From contig JBBCGH010000001.1 of NCBI GenBank assembly GCA_037200445.1, positions 5,282,001 to 5,346,000 on the forward strand: DNA of 64,000 nucleotides, in the 5' to 3' direction. The DNA comes from Alphaproteobacteria bacterium. GTDB lineage: Bacteria; Pseudomonadota; Alphaproteobacteria; Rhizobiales; Xanthobacteraceae. Below, piece after piece: positions 1 to 8,460 of the stretch. The notes beneath the pieces are model-generated. The model worked only from the letters and a program-made list of their open reading frames with translations. It was not told the origin of the DNA and did no database searches. Numbering within the stretch: the first letter of the stretch is position 1; every line of letters begins with the position of its first letter. The position numbers and the translations under genes were made by a program.

Positions 1-1235
1 TAACCGACCCGAAGCAGCGGCTGTTCCGCTACGGCGTGCAGGTGAACTCGCTCGGACTGACCGAGCAGCAGGCGGAAAACAACGTCTACCGCATCCTGAT
101 CGAGATGCTCGCCGTCACACTCTCGAAGAACGCGCGCGCGCGCGCCGTGCAGTTGCCGGCCTGGAACGAGGCGCTCGGCCTGCCGCGCCCGTTCGACCAG
201 CAATGGTCGCTGCGCATGCAGCAGATCCTCGCTTACGAGACTGACCTGTTGGAGTACGGCGACATCTTCGACGGCTCCAAGGAGATCGCCGCCAAGGTCG
301 AGGAATTGAAGCGCGAGGCGCGCGAAACGCTCTCGGACATCGAGAAGCTCGGCGGCGCGATCGCGGCGGTCGAGATGGGCTACCTGAAGGCGCAGCTCGT
401 CGACAGCAATTCCAAGCGCGTCGAAGCGATCGAGCGCGGCGAGCAGATCGTGATCGGCGTCAACAAATACATCGAAGCCGAGCCCTCGCCGCTCTCGACC
501 GGTGAAGGGTCGATCCTCACCGTGCCGCCGGAGGTCGAGGCGGAGCAGATCGAGCGGCTCAACGCCTGGCGCGCGGCGCGCGACGGCAGGGCTGTGAGAA
601 CGGCACTGCAGGAGTTGCGCGATGCCGCAGCGTCGGGGCGCAACATCATGCCGGCCTCGATTGCGGCCGCGAAGGCGGGCGTCACCACGGGCGAATGGGC
701 GCTCGTTTTGCGCGATGCGTTCGGTGAGTACCGTGCACCCACGGGCGTGGGACGTGCCGCGCGCAACGAGAGCCCCGCGCCCGATGACATTCGCGCTGAC
801 ATCGATCGCGTGTCGAAGAAGCTCGGCAAGCGGCTCAAGTTTCTTGTCGGCAAGCCCGGGCTCGACGGCCACTCCAACGGCGCCGAGCAGATCGCGGTCC
901 GCGCGCGCGATGCCGGCATGGACGTCGTCTATCAGGGCATCCGCCTCACCCCGGCCGAAATTGTCTCGACCGCGCGCGAGGAAGGCGTGCACGTGGTCGG
1001 GCTCTCGATCCTCTCGGGCTCGCACGTGCCGCTGGTCAAGGATGTGGTCGCGCGCATGAAGGAGGCGGGCATCGATGTGCCGGTGATCGTCGGCGGCATC
1101 ATCCCGCCGGACGATGCCGCCACGCTGAAGGCGGCTGGCGTTGCGGCCGTCTACACGCCGAAGGATTTCGAGCTGAACCGCATCATGGCCGACATCGTGC
1201 GTATCGTGGACGGATGCGCGAGCAAGGCGGCGTAG
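1..1235 (+). CDS. meaA: Ethylmalonyl-CoA mutase-type B12-dependent acyl-CoA mutase (C-terminal part)
   Basis: The gene runs in from the left edge; the open frame is readable from base 3 (TDPKQRLFRYGVQVNSLGLT), so only about 410 C-terminal residues are visible. The first part matches the end of the catalytic barrel and linker of MeaA/Ecm mutases. The C-terminal domain carries the cobalamin signature DxHxxG (DGHSNG at about 864-881), whose histidine is the lower axial cobalt ligand, followed by SILSGSH and VGGIIPPDD. In this family the enzyme converts ethylmalonyl-CoA to methylsuccinyl-CoA in the ethylmalonyl-CoA pathway of acetyl-CoA assimilation. Plain methylmalonyl-CoA mutase is the alternative; the residues around LTEQQAENNVYRI favour MeaA. 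No other pathway gene is in the window. Confidence 0.88.
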   Translation, partial: TDPKQRLFRYGVQVNSLGLTEQQAENNVYRILIEMLAVTLSKNARARAVQLPAWNEALGLPRPFDQQWSLRMQQILAYETDLLEYGDIFDGSKEIAAKVEELKREARETLSDIEKLGGAIAAVEMGYLKAQLVDSNSKRVEAIERGEQIVIGVNKYIEAEPSPLSTGEGSILTVPPEVEAEQIERLNAWRAARDGRAVRTALQELRDAAASGRNIMPASIAAAKAGVTTGEWALVLRDAFGEYRAPTGVGRAARNESPAPDDIRADIDRVSKKLGKRLKFLVGKPGLDGHSNGAEQIAVRARDAGMDVVYQGIRLTPAEIVSTAREEGVHVVGLSILSGSHVPLVKDVVARMKEAGIDVPVIVGGIIPPDDAATLKAAGVAAVYTPKDFELNRIMADIVRIVDGCASKAA

Positions 1236-1237
1236 GT

Positions 1238-2302
1238 TCAGTTCAAACGCAGCTCCAGGATATGGCGCTTGTCGGGCGCTAGCTCACCTTTCTCAACCCG
1301 CTTGACGATGTCGGTCAGCGCGGCGTTCGCCGGCGTGGACACGCCGATCTCCTTGCCCTTGTCGACGATCAATCCGTTGAGGAACTCGATCTCCGTGCGG
1401 CGGCCCTTGACCATATCCTGACCCATCGACGGCCTGTGCGCGCCACCGCCGGGCTTCTGCGCCTCGGCGAGGCGGTGTGCGTCGTACTTGGCCCTCGCTT
1501 GCGGATCGCCTTCGCCGGCGCGTGCCACGATCTCGGGGTCGATGTGGAGAACCTCTTCGAGCTGGTAGCCGAGCGCCTGGCCGACACGGATCGCCTCGCT
1601 CCCGAGCCGGGCCGTGAAATGGCGCAGCCCGTCATCGAGCAGGATGTCGCGGCTGATGAGGCCGGTGCAGGCCGAGACGCCGTTCCCCATGGCGTTGACG
1701 ACAAGCTTCGACCAGCGCTCGCCCCAAAGATTCCCCGTCACCATTGCGGAGTCCGCGAGAGCAACCAGGCGGCAGACCTCCTTGGCTCGGTCCGTGACAA
1801 GACCGTGCACCTCGCCGACGCGGAACACGGTGTGGGCCGCGCCATGCTTGCCCCCCGCCCGGCGGACGTGGCCCGGCTCGCAAAGTTCGACCGTGATCGA
1901 ACTCGCGATCGAGCCCAGCGTCTTTCCCCAGCCGACGACGCCGGCGATCGTCTCCTCGTTCATGCAGTTCTGCAGCGAGACGACAAAGCCACCCGGCGCG
2001 AGGTACTGCCTGATCATCATCGTCGCCCAGGCCGTGTCGTAGGACTTCGTGCAGATGAAGGCGATATCGATCGGCCTTTCCTTCGAAAAGCGCTGCAACT
2101 CGGTCACATGCAGCGCGCGCGCCGCCGTCGTGAACTCCGGCACGTCGCGCAGATGGCTGATCCGCAAGCCCTTCGCCCGTATCGTCTCGACATTCTCCGG
2201 CCAGAAGTCGACGAAGGTCACATCCTCTCCGGCTTGCGCCATGTGGGCGCCGGCATAGCCGCCCACCGCACCCGTGCCGACAATCGCAATCCTCGCGCCC
2301 AT
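1238..2302 (-). CDS. Ketopantoate reductase (ApbA/PanE) family oxidoreductase
   Basis: A 354-residue NAD(P)-dependent reductase. The N-terminal Rossmann fold has GTGAVGG (residues 9-15). The C-terminal helical domain has the family signature WSKLVVNAMGNGVSACTG (about 197-214) with Lys199 at the catalytic lysine position. Family members reduce 2-ketopantoate to pantoate for coenzyme A synthesis, but this protein is longer than typical PanE (about 300 residues), so a paralogue acting on another 2-keto acid is possible. I chose the ATG at 2302 because GGAG lies just upstream and the Rossmann strand starts at once; an upstream in-frame start would add 28 residues without such support. It ends 3 bases from meaA and is divergent from the dioxygenase gene. 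Confidence 0.8.
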   Translation of the reverse strand: MGARIAIVGTGAVGGYAGAHMAQAGEDVTFVDFWPENVETIRAKGLRISHLRDVPEFTTAARALHVTELQRFSKERPIDIAFICTKSYDTAWATMMIRQYLAPGGFVVSLQNCMNEETIAGVVGWGKTLGSIASSITVELCEPGHVRRAGGKHGAAHTVFRVGEVHGLVTDRAKEVCRLVALADSAMVTGNLWGERWSKLVVNAMGNGVSACTGLISRDILLDDGLRHFTARLGSEAIRVGQALGYQLEEVLHIDPEIVARAGEGDPQARAKYDAHRLAEAQKPGGGAHRPSMGQDMVKGRRTEIEFLNGLIVDKGKEIGVSTPANAALTDIVKRVEKGELAPDKRHILELRLN

Positions 2303-2401
2303 TCTTCGTTCTCCAGCCTTCGTTGCCGCGCGCACGAGTCGTGTGCGAAGATGCGCCGGTCGACATCCTTCCTGCAGAATTCGCAATGAAAGGAGCAGAC
2401 C

Positions 2402-3281
2402 GTGGCATCCTATCGGCGGATCGAAGTCAAGCCTATCGCGGGAGCGCTCGGCGCTGAAATTTCAACCGTCGACCTGAGTAGCCTGGACGATGAAACATTC
2501 GGGGAAATAAAGGCCGCCTGGCTCGAGCATCTTGTCATCTTCTTCCGCGACCAGACCCTCACGCCCGAGCAGCAGATCGCCTTTGCCAAGCGTTTCGGGG
2601 AAATCCACCACCACCCGTTCATGAAAAGCATGGACGACTACCCCGAGATCCTCGAAATCATCAAGGAAGAGGGCGACACGAAGGTCTTCGGCGAGGTCTG
2701 GCACACCGACCAGATGTTCAACCCCAAGCCCGCGACGGCGACCATCCTCTACGCCAAGGAAACGCCCGATGCCGGCGGCGACACGCTGTTCGCCAATATG
2801 TATCTGGCCTACGAAACCCTATCCGACTCCATGAAGGCCATGCTGAAGGACGTGAAGACCTTCAACGTCGGCGACCGCAAGAAACTGATGCAGGCCGACA
2901 AGATCGGCGTCGGGCCCGGGCCCGATGGCCGCTACGTTGGCAACGAGAAGATGTCCGCCAAGGTGCGCGATCCCGGTAACCTGCAAACCGAGTCCTCGCA
3001 CCCGAATCGTGCGGACGCACCCGGAGACCGGGCGCAAGACCATCTACATCAGCAACCACACCCAGACGCTGAAGGGTTTCAAGCCGGCCGAGGCGCGTCC
3101 GATCATCGACTTCCTGCGCATGCACGCGGTCGAGCCCGAGCACACCTGCCGGTTCCGCTGGGAGGTCGGTTCGCTGGCGATCTGGGATAATCGCTGCACC
3201 CAGCACCGCGCGCTCAACGATTACCCGGGTAAACGCCGACGCATGCATCGGATCACCATCGCGGGCGATGCGCCGTTCTGA
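2402..3281 (+). pseudogene. TauD/TfdA-type Fe(II)/2-oxoglutarate dioxygenase, broken by one extra base
   Basis: Reading starts at GTG 2402 (MASYRRIEVKPIAGALGAEI). Residues 1-200 are a good TauD-family N-terminus with the iron-binding HxD (His101, Asp103 in VWHTDQMF). Around 3005 the frame breaks: the first frame runs on to 3190 as unrelated sequence, while the expected RTHPETGRKT and the distal-histidine region WDNRCTQHRALNDY continue in another frame to the stop at 3281. Removing one A of the AA at 3005-3006 restores HPIVRTHPETGRK. The repaired protein is about 292 residues, normal for taurine- or 2,4-D-type dioxygenases. Substrate unknown. The frame change may be a real mutation or a sequence error; the rest of the gene is well preserved. 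Confidence 0.8.
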
Positions 3282-3430
3282 GGTAGGCAGCCTGCCAGCG
3301 TTTCACTCCGCATTGGCACAGTTGACGGCTTGGAATCCGTGAAGGGCAACAGCGTCGCCTGCCGGCCCTTAATTGACGTGCATACCGTCACTCGAAATGT
3401 CCGCTTCCTGTGGGAGAGCAAACGTCGTGG

Positions 3431-4618
3431 TCAGCCGGTGAACTTCGCCAACACCCGCGCCAGCGCGGCCGGGCTCACCGGCTTCGCCAGAAACGCGTTC
3501 ATGCCCGCCGCCATTGCGGCTTCCTCGTCGCGCGCATCCGTGCGGCCGGAGATGCCGATAATTGGGATTTGCCCAGCCTCGCCGCTGAGCGCCCGGATTG
3601 CGCGTGTCGCCGCAAGCCCGTCCATCCCGGGCAGCGTCACGTCCATCAGCACGAGGTCGTAGCCGCCGCGGTTCACCGCAGCGACTGCGCCCTCGCCGGT
3701 CCCGGCGAAATCCACGCGATGCCCAAGCTCGGTCAGGATCGTATTGAGCACGACACGCGCATATGGATTGTCCTCGGCGCACAGCACGTGGAGGCTGCGC
3801 GCCGCGGCGCCGCGCTTCCCATCCACCCACGCGCCGATGGCGGCCAAACCCGCAGGCGCCGCAGCGAGCGCAACGGTGAGCGTGAATGTGCTCCCCCGCC
3901 CCGCCCTCCCCTCTACCGTGAGATCGCCGCCCATCGCCTTCGCGAGCCGCCGCGCGAAGGCGAGCCCGAGCCCCGCGCCGCCGAACCGGCGCGCGATATC
4001 GTCATTCGCCTGGGCAAACGGCCGGAACAGCCGCGCGATATCCGTCTTCGAAAGACCGATCCCGCTATCGGTCACCACAAAGCTCAGCCGATGCCGGCCG
4101 CGTGGCCCGCGCGCTGAACTCACCGACAACGCGACGCGTCCGCGCTCCGTGAACTTCACCGCATTGTCGATGAGATTTTCCAATGCCGCGCGCAGCCGCA
4201 CGCGATCGCCGACGAGGAGCTCCGGCAAATCATCCCCGATCGTCACATCAGCGGTGAGCCCCTTCGCTTCGGCGCGCGCCTCGAGCGTTGCGCCGAGCTC
4301 CTGTGCCAGCACGCGCGGCCGGAACGGCTCTTCGCGCAGCGCGAGCCCGCGCTTCTCCGCACGCACGCCATCGACCACCAGGGTCGCCAGCGCGGCGAGA
4401 TGCTCGGCGGCGCCCTTCACGTGGCCGGCCCATTGGCGTTCGCGCTCGGGAAGGTCGGCGGCAGCAATCAGCTCACTCATCGCCAGAATGCCGTTCAGCG
4501 GCGTGCGGATCTCATGGGCCAGCATGGCGAGCGCGGTCTCGGTCGCGTTCGACCGCGCGGGGCGCGCGCGTTTCTCGCGCCGCCCTCTGGCGGATTTCGC
4601 ACTTCTGGCCTTACGCAT
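3431..4618 (-). CDS. Soluble hybrid sensor histidine kinase with C-terminal receiver domain
   Basis: A 395-residue signalling protein. A basic N-terminus is followed by a HisKA domain with the phospho-accepting His35 in LAHEIRTPLNGI, an ATPase domain with N-box ENLIDNAVKFT (147-157), DSGIGL (184-189) and GGAGLGLA (213-220), then a receiver domain with phospho-acceptor Asp326 (LMDVTLPGMDG) and Lys379. There is no transmembrane segment or recognisable sensor domain, so it probably acts in the cytoplasm downstream of another sensor. No partner regulator lies next to it. ATG 4618 is chosen because it sits just before the basic N-terminus and behind a G-rich stretch; a longer form would add 17 residues. 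Confidence 0.85.
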   Translation of the reverse strand: MRKARSAKSARGRREKRARPARSNATETALAMLAHEIRTPLNGILAMSELIAAADLPERERQWAGHVKGAAEHLAALATLVVDGVRAEKRGLALREEPFRPRVLAQELGATLEARAEAKGLTADVTIGDDLPELLVGDRVRLRAALENLIDNAVKFTERGRVALSVSSARGPRGRHRLSFVVTDSGIGLSKTDIARLFRPFAQANDDIARRFGGAGLGLAFARRLAKAMGGDLTVEGRAGRGSTFTLTVALAAAPAGLAAIGAWVDGKRGAAARSLHVLCAEDNPYARVVLNTILTELGHRVDFAGTGEGAVAAVNRGGYDLVLMDVTLPGMDGLAATRAIRALSGEAGQIPIIGISGRTDARDEEAAMAAGMNAFLAKPVSPAALARVLAKFTG

Positions 4619-4710
4619 AACCCATCCCAGCCCGCCCGCAGGATGCCACGCGCGGGCCGCCAAGGCCAATCAGCGCAAGCCGAAATGTCGGCTTGTGGGC
4701 CTAACGGCCG

Positions 4711-5577
4711 CTATTCGAGTCCGACGATGCGGCGGATGTCGGCCGGCGTCTTGCCCTGCCGGCGCAATTCGCGCAGCGCCGTCGCGCCGGTCGATTTGGA
4801 GAGCTTCTTGCCCTCCGCGTCGAAGATCAGCCGGTGGTGGTGATAGAGCGGAACCGGCAGGCCGAGCAGCGCCTGCAGCACGCGATGCACGCTGGTCGCC
4901 TGGTAGAGGTCCTGTCCCCGCACCACATGCGTGACCCCCTGCAGGGCATCGTCCACCACGACGGAAAGATGATAGCTGGTGGGCGTGTCCTTGCGGGCGA
5001 GCACCACGTCGCCCCATTTGTCGGGCTCCGCCATTCGCGTCTCGTGATCCTGCTTCGGATCGGCGCCGGTCTCGACCCATGTGAGCGCGCCGGCTCGTGC
5101 GAGCGCGGCGTTCATGTCGAGACGCAGCGCGTAGGGCTCGCTCGCCTTGCGGCGCGTGCGTTCTTCGTGGCTGAGCTTGCGGGAAAGGCCCGGATAGAGC
5201 GGCGCGCCGTCCGGATCGTGCGGCCAGTGCGGGTGGGAGTGCTCCGCCACATAGCGTGCGATGTCGCCGCGGCTCTCGAAGCTCGGATAGAGCAGCCCGT
5301 CGGCCTCCAGCTTCGCGAGCGCACGGGCGTAGGCGTCGAGATTTTCCGATTGGCGCCGCACCGGCTCCTCCCAGGCGATGTCAAGCCAGGCGAGGTCCTC
5401 GTAGATCGCCTGCTCGAACTCCGGCCGGCAGCGGGTTGGGTCGATGTCCTCGATGCGCAGCAGGAAACGGCCGCCGAGCGCGCGCGCCATTTCGAAATCG
5501 ATCAGCGCCGAGAGCGCATGACCGAGATGCAGATGGCCGTTCGGCGATGGCGCGAAGCGGAAAACGGGTTGCTTCAT
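4711..5577 (-). CDS. gluQ: Glutamyl-Q tRNA(Asp) synthetase
   Basis: A 288-residue class I synthetase fragment, a truncated relative of GltX that lacks the anticodon-binding domain. It glutamylates queuosine at position 34 of tRNA(Asp). The HIGH-type motif appears as HLHLGH (15-20), with FAPSPNG just before it, and the KMSKS-type motif as KKLSKS near residue 255. The length is normal for GluQRS. I use the ATG at 5577 (MKQPVFRFAPSPNG) because upstream in-frame ATGs at 5592 and 5595 fall inside a repeated hairpin element. It is divergent from the AlkA-type gene, and the whole spacer between them is that repeat. Confidence 0.92.
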   Translation of the reverse strand: MKQPVFRFAPSPNGHLHLGHALSALIDFEMARALGGRFLLRIEDIDPTRCRPEFEQAIYEDLAWLDIAWEEPVRRQSENLDAYARALAKLEADGLLYPSFESRGDIARYVAEHSHPHWPHDPDGAPLYPGLSRKLSHEERTRRKASEPYALRLDMNAALARAGALTWVETGADPKQDHETRMAEPDKWGDVVLARKDTPTSYHLSVVVDDALQGVTHVVRGQDLYQATSVHRVLQALLGLPVPLYHHHRLIFDAEGKKLSKSTGATALRELRRQGKTPADIRRIVGLE

Positions 5578-5589
5578 GGCATCAGGCGT

Positions 5590-5690
5590 CATCATCCGCG
5601 AAGGCGGATGATCCAGTATCCTCTGTGCGTCCGAGTAAGCTATCAGCTTCGGAGTTTACTGGATGCCCGCCTTCGCGGGCATGACGGGCG
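5590..5690. repeat. Paired-hairpin intergenic repeat, family R1 copy a
   Basis: Two palindromes face each other. The first is ATCATCCGC-GAAG-GCGGATGAT (5591-5612), followed by CCAGTA. The second, preceded by TACTGG, is ATGCCCGC-CTTC-GCGGGCAT (5663-5682). The same design recurs at 26122-26235. It fills the whole 118-base spacer between the divergent gluQ and AlkA-type genes, so their promoters must lie within or overlap it. Such elements are common in Hyphomicrobiales genomes. Confidence 0.85.
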
Positions 5691-5695
5691 CAGGC

Positions 5696-6400
5696 ATGAC
5701 CACCCACATCCACACCGAATCCGACCTCAAGCGCGGCATCGCGGCGCTGATCAAACTCGATCCGCGCTTCGCGCCGGTCTTCGCGCGCACCGGGCTGCCG
5801 CCGCTGCGGCGCCGCGAAGGCGGGTTCGCCGGGCTCGCGCAGATCGTCATGGGCCAGCAGCTCTCGACCGCGAGCGCCGCGGCGATCTTCGGCCGCCTTG
5901 AGGCGATCGCCGATCCGTTCGATCACGTGAGTGTCCTGCGCGCCCGCAAGGAGCGGCTCTTACGCGTTGGCCTCTCGAACGCCAAGGTGAAGGCGCTGAA
6001 GGAGATCGCGAAGGCGATTCGTGCAGAACAAATCGACCTGAATGCACTCTCCGACATCCCGGCCGATGACGCGCACAACGCGCTCACCGCGCTGCACGGG
6101 ATCGGGCCATGGACCGCCGACCTCTATCTGCTCGCCTGCCTCGGCCATGCCGACGCCTGGCCGGCGGGCGACCTCGCACTGCAGGAGGCCGCGCGCGCGG
6201 CGTTCGACCTGCCCGCACGCCCGACCACCAAAGAGATGGGCCCGCTCGCGGAGAAATGGCGGCCCTATCGCGCAGTCGCGGCGCGGCTGCTCTGGAGCTA
6301 CTATCGCGTCATGAAACGGCGCGAAGGCGTCCTGACCGAGCCTGCGGCAAAGCCTGCAACGCGAAAGCCAGCGAAGAGGCGAGCGACCCATGGCCGGTGA
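5696..6400 (+). CDS. DNA-3-methyladenine glycosylase II (AlkA-type HhH-GPD)
   Basis: A 234-residue base-excision repair glycosylase that removes alkylated purines. It has the helix-hairpin-helix LHGIGPWTADLYLL and the catalytic aspartate in AWPAGDLALQEAA, the standard HhH-GPD arrangement. The C-terminus ends in a Lys/Arg/Ala-rich tail (KPATRKPAKRRATHGR). The ATG at 5696 is chosen: an in-frame ATG at 5663 would add 11 residues encoded by the intergenic repeat. The 3' end overlaps the following esterase gene by 11 bases, suggesting co-transcription. Confidence 0.9.
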   Translation: MTTHIHTESDLKRGIAALIKLDPRFAPVFARTGLPPLRRREGGFAGLAQIVMGQQLSTASAAAIFGRLEAIADPFDHVSVLRARKERLLRVGLSNAKVKALKEIAKAIRAEQIDLNALSDIPADDAHNALTALHGIGPWTADLYLLACLGHADAWPAGDLALQEAARAAFDLPARPTTKEMGPLAEKWRPYRAVAARLLWSYYRVMKRREGVLTEPAAKPATRKPAKRRATHGR

Positions 6401-7076
6401 GATCGACGGCCCCCGTCTTGCGCCGAAAGAGGGCCCGGCGCGCCAGCTGGTCGTGTTCGTGCACGGCTATGGAGCGGACGGCAACGACCTGATCGAGATC
6501 GGCCGTGCGTGGCAGGTGTTCCTGCCCAACGCTGCATTCGTCTCGCCGCATGGGCCGCGCCCGTGCGGACAGGCGCCGATGGGCCGCGAGTGGTTTCCCT
6601 TGACGTTCCGCAGTCCGACCGAGCGCTGGGATGGGTGCAACCTGGCGGCGCCTTCACTCGATGCGTTCCTCGACGCCGAGCTCGCGCGTCACAATTTGCC
6701 GCCCTCCGCCCTCGCGCTGGTCGGTTTCAGTCAAGGCACGATGATGTCGCTGCATGTCGGGCTGCGCCGCGCGGTGCCGCCGGCCGCGATCGTCGGCTAC
6801 TCGGGCATGCTGATTCTCGAAGGCGACACGGACGTCGTGGGCTACACGCCGCAGGTCCGCTCCCGTCCCCCGATCCTGCTTATCCACGGAGATCGCGATG
6901 AGCTGATCCCGATCGATGCGCTCTTCCACTCCACGAATGCGCTCGCCGCGATGGAAATTCCCGTGGAGTGGCACATTTCAGCCGGTTTCAGCCATGAGAT
7001 CGACCCCGAGGGACTGCGCCAGGGCGGCGACTTCCTCGCCCGCCGGTTCCGCGCCATGCGCAGCGTCAGGCCGTAA
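6390..7076 (+). CDS. Phospholipase/carboxylesterase-family alpha/beta hydrolase
   Basis: A 228-residue serine hydrolase of the Abhydrolase_2 (carboxylesterase, YpfH-like) family. It shows the oxyanion region VFVHGYGADGNDL (22-34), the nucleophile elbow GFSQG with Ser114, an aspartate in HGDRDELIP and a histidine in AGFSHEID. The complete triad suggests an active cytoplasmic esterase; the natural substrate is not predictable. It overlaps the glycosylase gene by 11 bases and probably shares its transcript. Confidence 0.88.
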   Translation: MAGEIDGPRLAPKEGPARQLVVFVHGYGADGNDLIEIGRAWQVFLPNAAFVSPHGPRPCGQAPMGREWFPLTFRSPTERWDGCNLAAPSLDAFLDAELARHNLPPSALALVGFSQGTMMSLHVGLRRAVPPAAIVGYSGMLILEGDTDVVGYTPQVRSRPPILLIHGDRDELIPIDALFHSTNALAAMEIPVEWHISAGFSHEIDPEGLRQGGDFLARRFRAMRSVRP

Positions 7077-7163
7077 GATGCTCGCCCGGCTTCACAATCC
7101 CGTCACGGTCCTTGTAAAGTATCGGTGTCGCCGCACCGCGGCATCACGGAGGATGGGACAGCC

Positions 7164-7721
7164 TTGAACGCCCACGTGCCGAACAGCGGGTGGCCCGCGC
7201 TGGTGCTCAACGCGGACTTCCGGCCGCTCAGCTACTATCCCCTGTCGCTGTGGTCGTGGCAGGACGCCATCAAGGCCGTCTTCCTCGAGCGCGTGAACAT
7301 CGTCGCGCAATACGACAAGCTGGTGCACTCGCCGAGCCTGGAGATGAAGCTGCCGAGCGTGGTGTCGCTCAAGACCTACGTGAAGCCTTCGACCCACCCG
7401 GCCTTCACGCGCTTCAACGTGTTCCTGCGCGACAAGTTCTCCTGCCAGTTCTGCGGCACGCGCGACGAGCTGACCTTCGACCACCTGCTGCCGCGCTCGC
7501 GCGGCGGGCATACCGTGTGGGACAACGTGGTCGCGGCCTGCTCGCCCTGCAATCTGCGCAAGGGCAACATGACGCCGGACGAAGCCGGCATGCATCCCTC
7601 GCAGATGCCGTTCCAGCCGAGCGTGCAGCACCTGCACCGCAACGGCCGGCTGTTCCCGCCCAACTATCTGCACGACAGCTGGCTCGACTATCTCTATTGG
7701 GACACCGAGCTGGAGCCGTAA
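7164..7721 (+). CDS. HNH endonuclease-domain protein
   Basis: A 185-residue protein of the type found in almost all Bradyrhizobium relatives. The N-terminal half (ALVLNADFRPLSYYPLSLWS) is the conserved leader; the C-terminal half is a zinc-binding HNH nuclease with CQFC, FDHLLPRSRGG and CSPCNLRKGN. The biological role of this family is unsettled; a nuclease activity in repair or defence is inferred from the fold. I use TTG 7164 because GGAGG lies 11 bases upstream (7148-7152) and the protein then begins NAHVPNSGWPALVLNADF; a GTG at 7125 would extend it by 13 residues. Its end overlaps the convergent dsbB by 28 bases. Confidence 0.85.
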   Translation: MNAHVPNSGWPALVLNADFRPLSYYPLSLWSWQDAIKAVFLERVNIVAQYDKLVHSPSLEMKLPSVVSLKTYVKPSTHPAFTRFNVFLRDKFSCQFCGTRDELTFDHLLPRSRGGHTVWDNVVAACSPCNLRKGNMTPDEAGMHPSQMPFQPSVQHLHRNGRLFPPNYLHDSWLDYLYWDTELEP

Positions 7722-8248
7722 CTCTTCCAGGCTCCGAGCAGCGCCACGACGGCGAGCGCCGCGGCGATCAACGCATTGTAGCCGGCGAGCGAAATACCGA
7801 GGAAGCGCCACGCGGCTTCGTCGCAGCGCACGACGATGATGTCCTGCAGCCGGTTCAGCAGGCCGCCCGCGGGTCCCAGCGTCGCCGCGCCGGAGCACTC
7901 CGTAGGCCCGGCCCAGAGCTTCCACTCCACACCGGCGTGGAACACCGCGATGTACAGGTCCCAGAGCATAAGCGCGGCGAGCGCGATCAGCCCCCCGACG
8001 ACCAGCGCGCGCGGCGCGCCACGCCAGGCCGCGATCGCGACCCCCAGCGCCAGCGGAATGCCGATGTAGTAGGGCACGCGCTGCTCGAGGCAGAGCGGGC
8101 ACGGCTGGTAGTGCAGGACGAACTCGAAGAACCAGGCGCCGCCGATGGCAGCCGCGCCGACGATCGCGACGACGAGCGCGGCCGCCACAGCCGGATTGGC
8201 GCGCCAGAACGGCGCACCGACGGCATGGTCGCGGGAGGGTGCCAGCAT
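7694..8248 (-). CDS. dsbB: Disulfide bond formation protein B
   Basis: A 184-residue inner-membrane protein with four predicted membrane segments that reoxidises DsbA and passes electrons to quinone. The first redox pair is CPLC (Cys50, Cys53) after the first helix; the second pair is Cys118 (GPTECSG) and Cys142 (VVRCDE) in the second periplasmic loop. Family proteins average about 170-180 residues. No dsbA is adjacent. The gene is convergent with the HNH gene and divergent from tRNA-Leu. Confidence 0.9.
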   Translation of the reverse strand: MLAPSRDHAVGAPFWRANPAVAAALVVAIVGAAAIGGAWFFEFVLHYQPCPLCLEQRVPYYIGIPLALGVAIAAWRGAPRALVVGGLIALAALMLWDLYIAVFHAGVEWKLWAGPTECSGAATLGPAGGLLNRLQDIIVVRCDEAAWRFLGISLAGYNALIAAALAVVALLGAWKSYGSSSVSQ

Positions 8249-8315
8249 GGCCGCTGAAATAGCGCCCGCCGCGCTCCGTGTCGATGATCTGGCGCAAAAG
8301 CGGCTTCAACAATCG

Positions 8316-8343
8316 TTGACCCACGGCCTTCCGCCGCTATAGT
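8316..8343 (+). promoter_or_regulatory. Sigma-70-type promoter of tRNA-Leu
   Basis: TTGACC (8316-8321) and TATAGT (8338-8343) are separated by 16 bases, and the mature tRNA begins 11 bases after the -10 box. Both boxes match the housekeeping consensus at five of six positions. Confidence 0.75.
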
Positions 8344-8354
8344 CCGGCAGCCTT

Positions 8355-8439
8355 GCCGGTGTGGCGGAATGGCAGACGCAATCGACTCAAAATCGATCGC
8401 CCAAAAGGCATGTGGGTTCGACTCCCTCCACCGGCACCA
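8355..8439 (+). tRNA. tRNA-Leu (anticodon CAA)
   Basis: An 85-base class II tRNA. The acceptor stem GCCGGTG (8355-8361) pairs perfectly with CACCGGC (8429-8435), followed by discriminator A and an encoded CCA. The anticodon stem ATCGA/TCGAT (8381-8385, 8393-8397) encloses loop CTCAAAA with anticodon CAA at 8388-8390. The T loop GTTCGACTC and a long variable arm fit leucine. It reads UUG codons. No duplicated tRNA 3' end suggesting an integrated element was seen downstream. Confidence 0.97.
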
Positions 8440-8460
8440 AAATCCTAAGTCTGGGGACTC

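Noticed and set aside
8355-8460. tRNA-Leu as the attachment site of an integrated element
   Set aside because: No integrase gene and no repeated tRNA 3' end were seen downstream.
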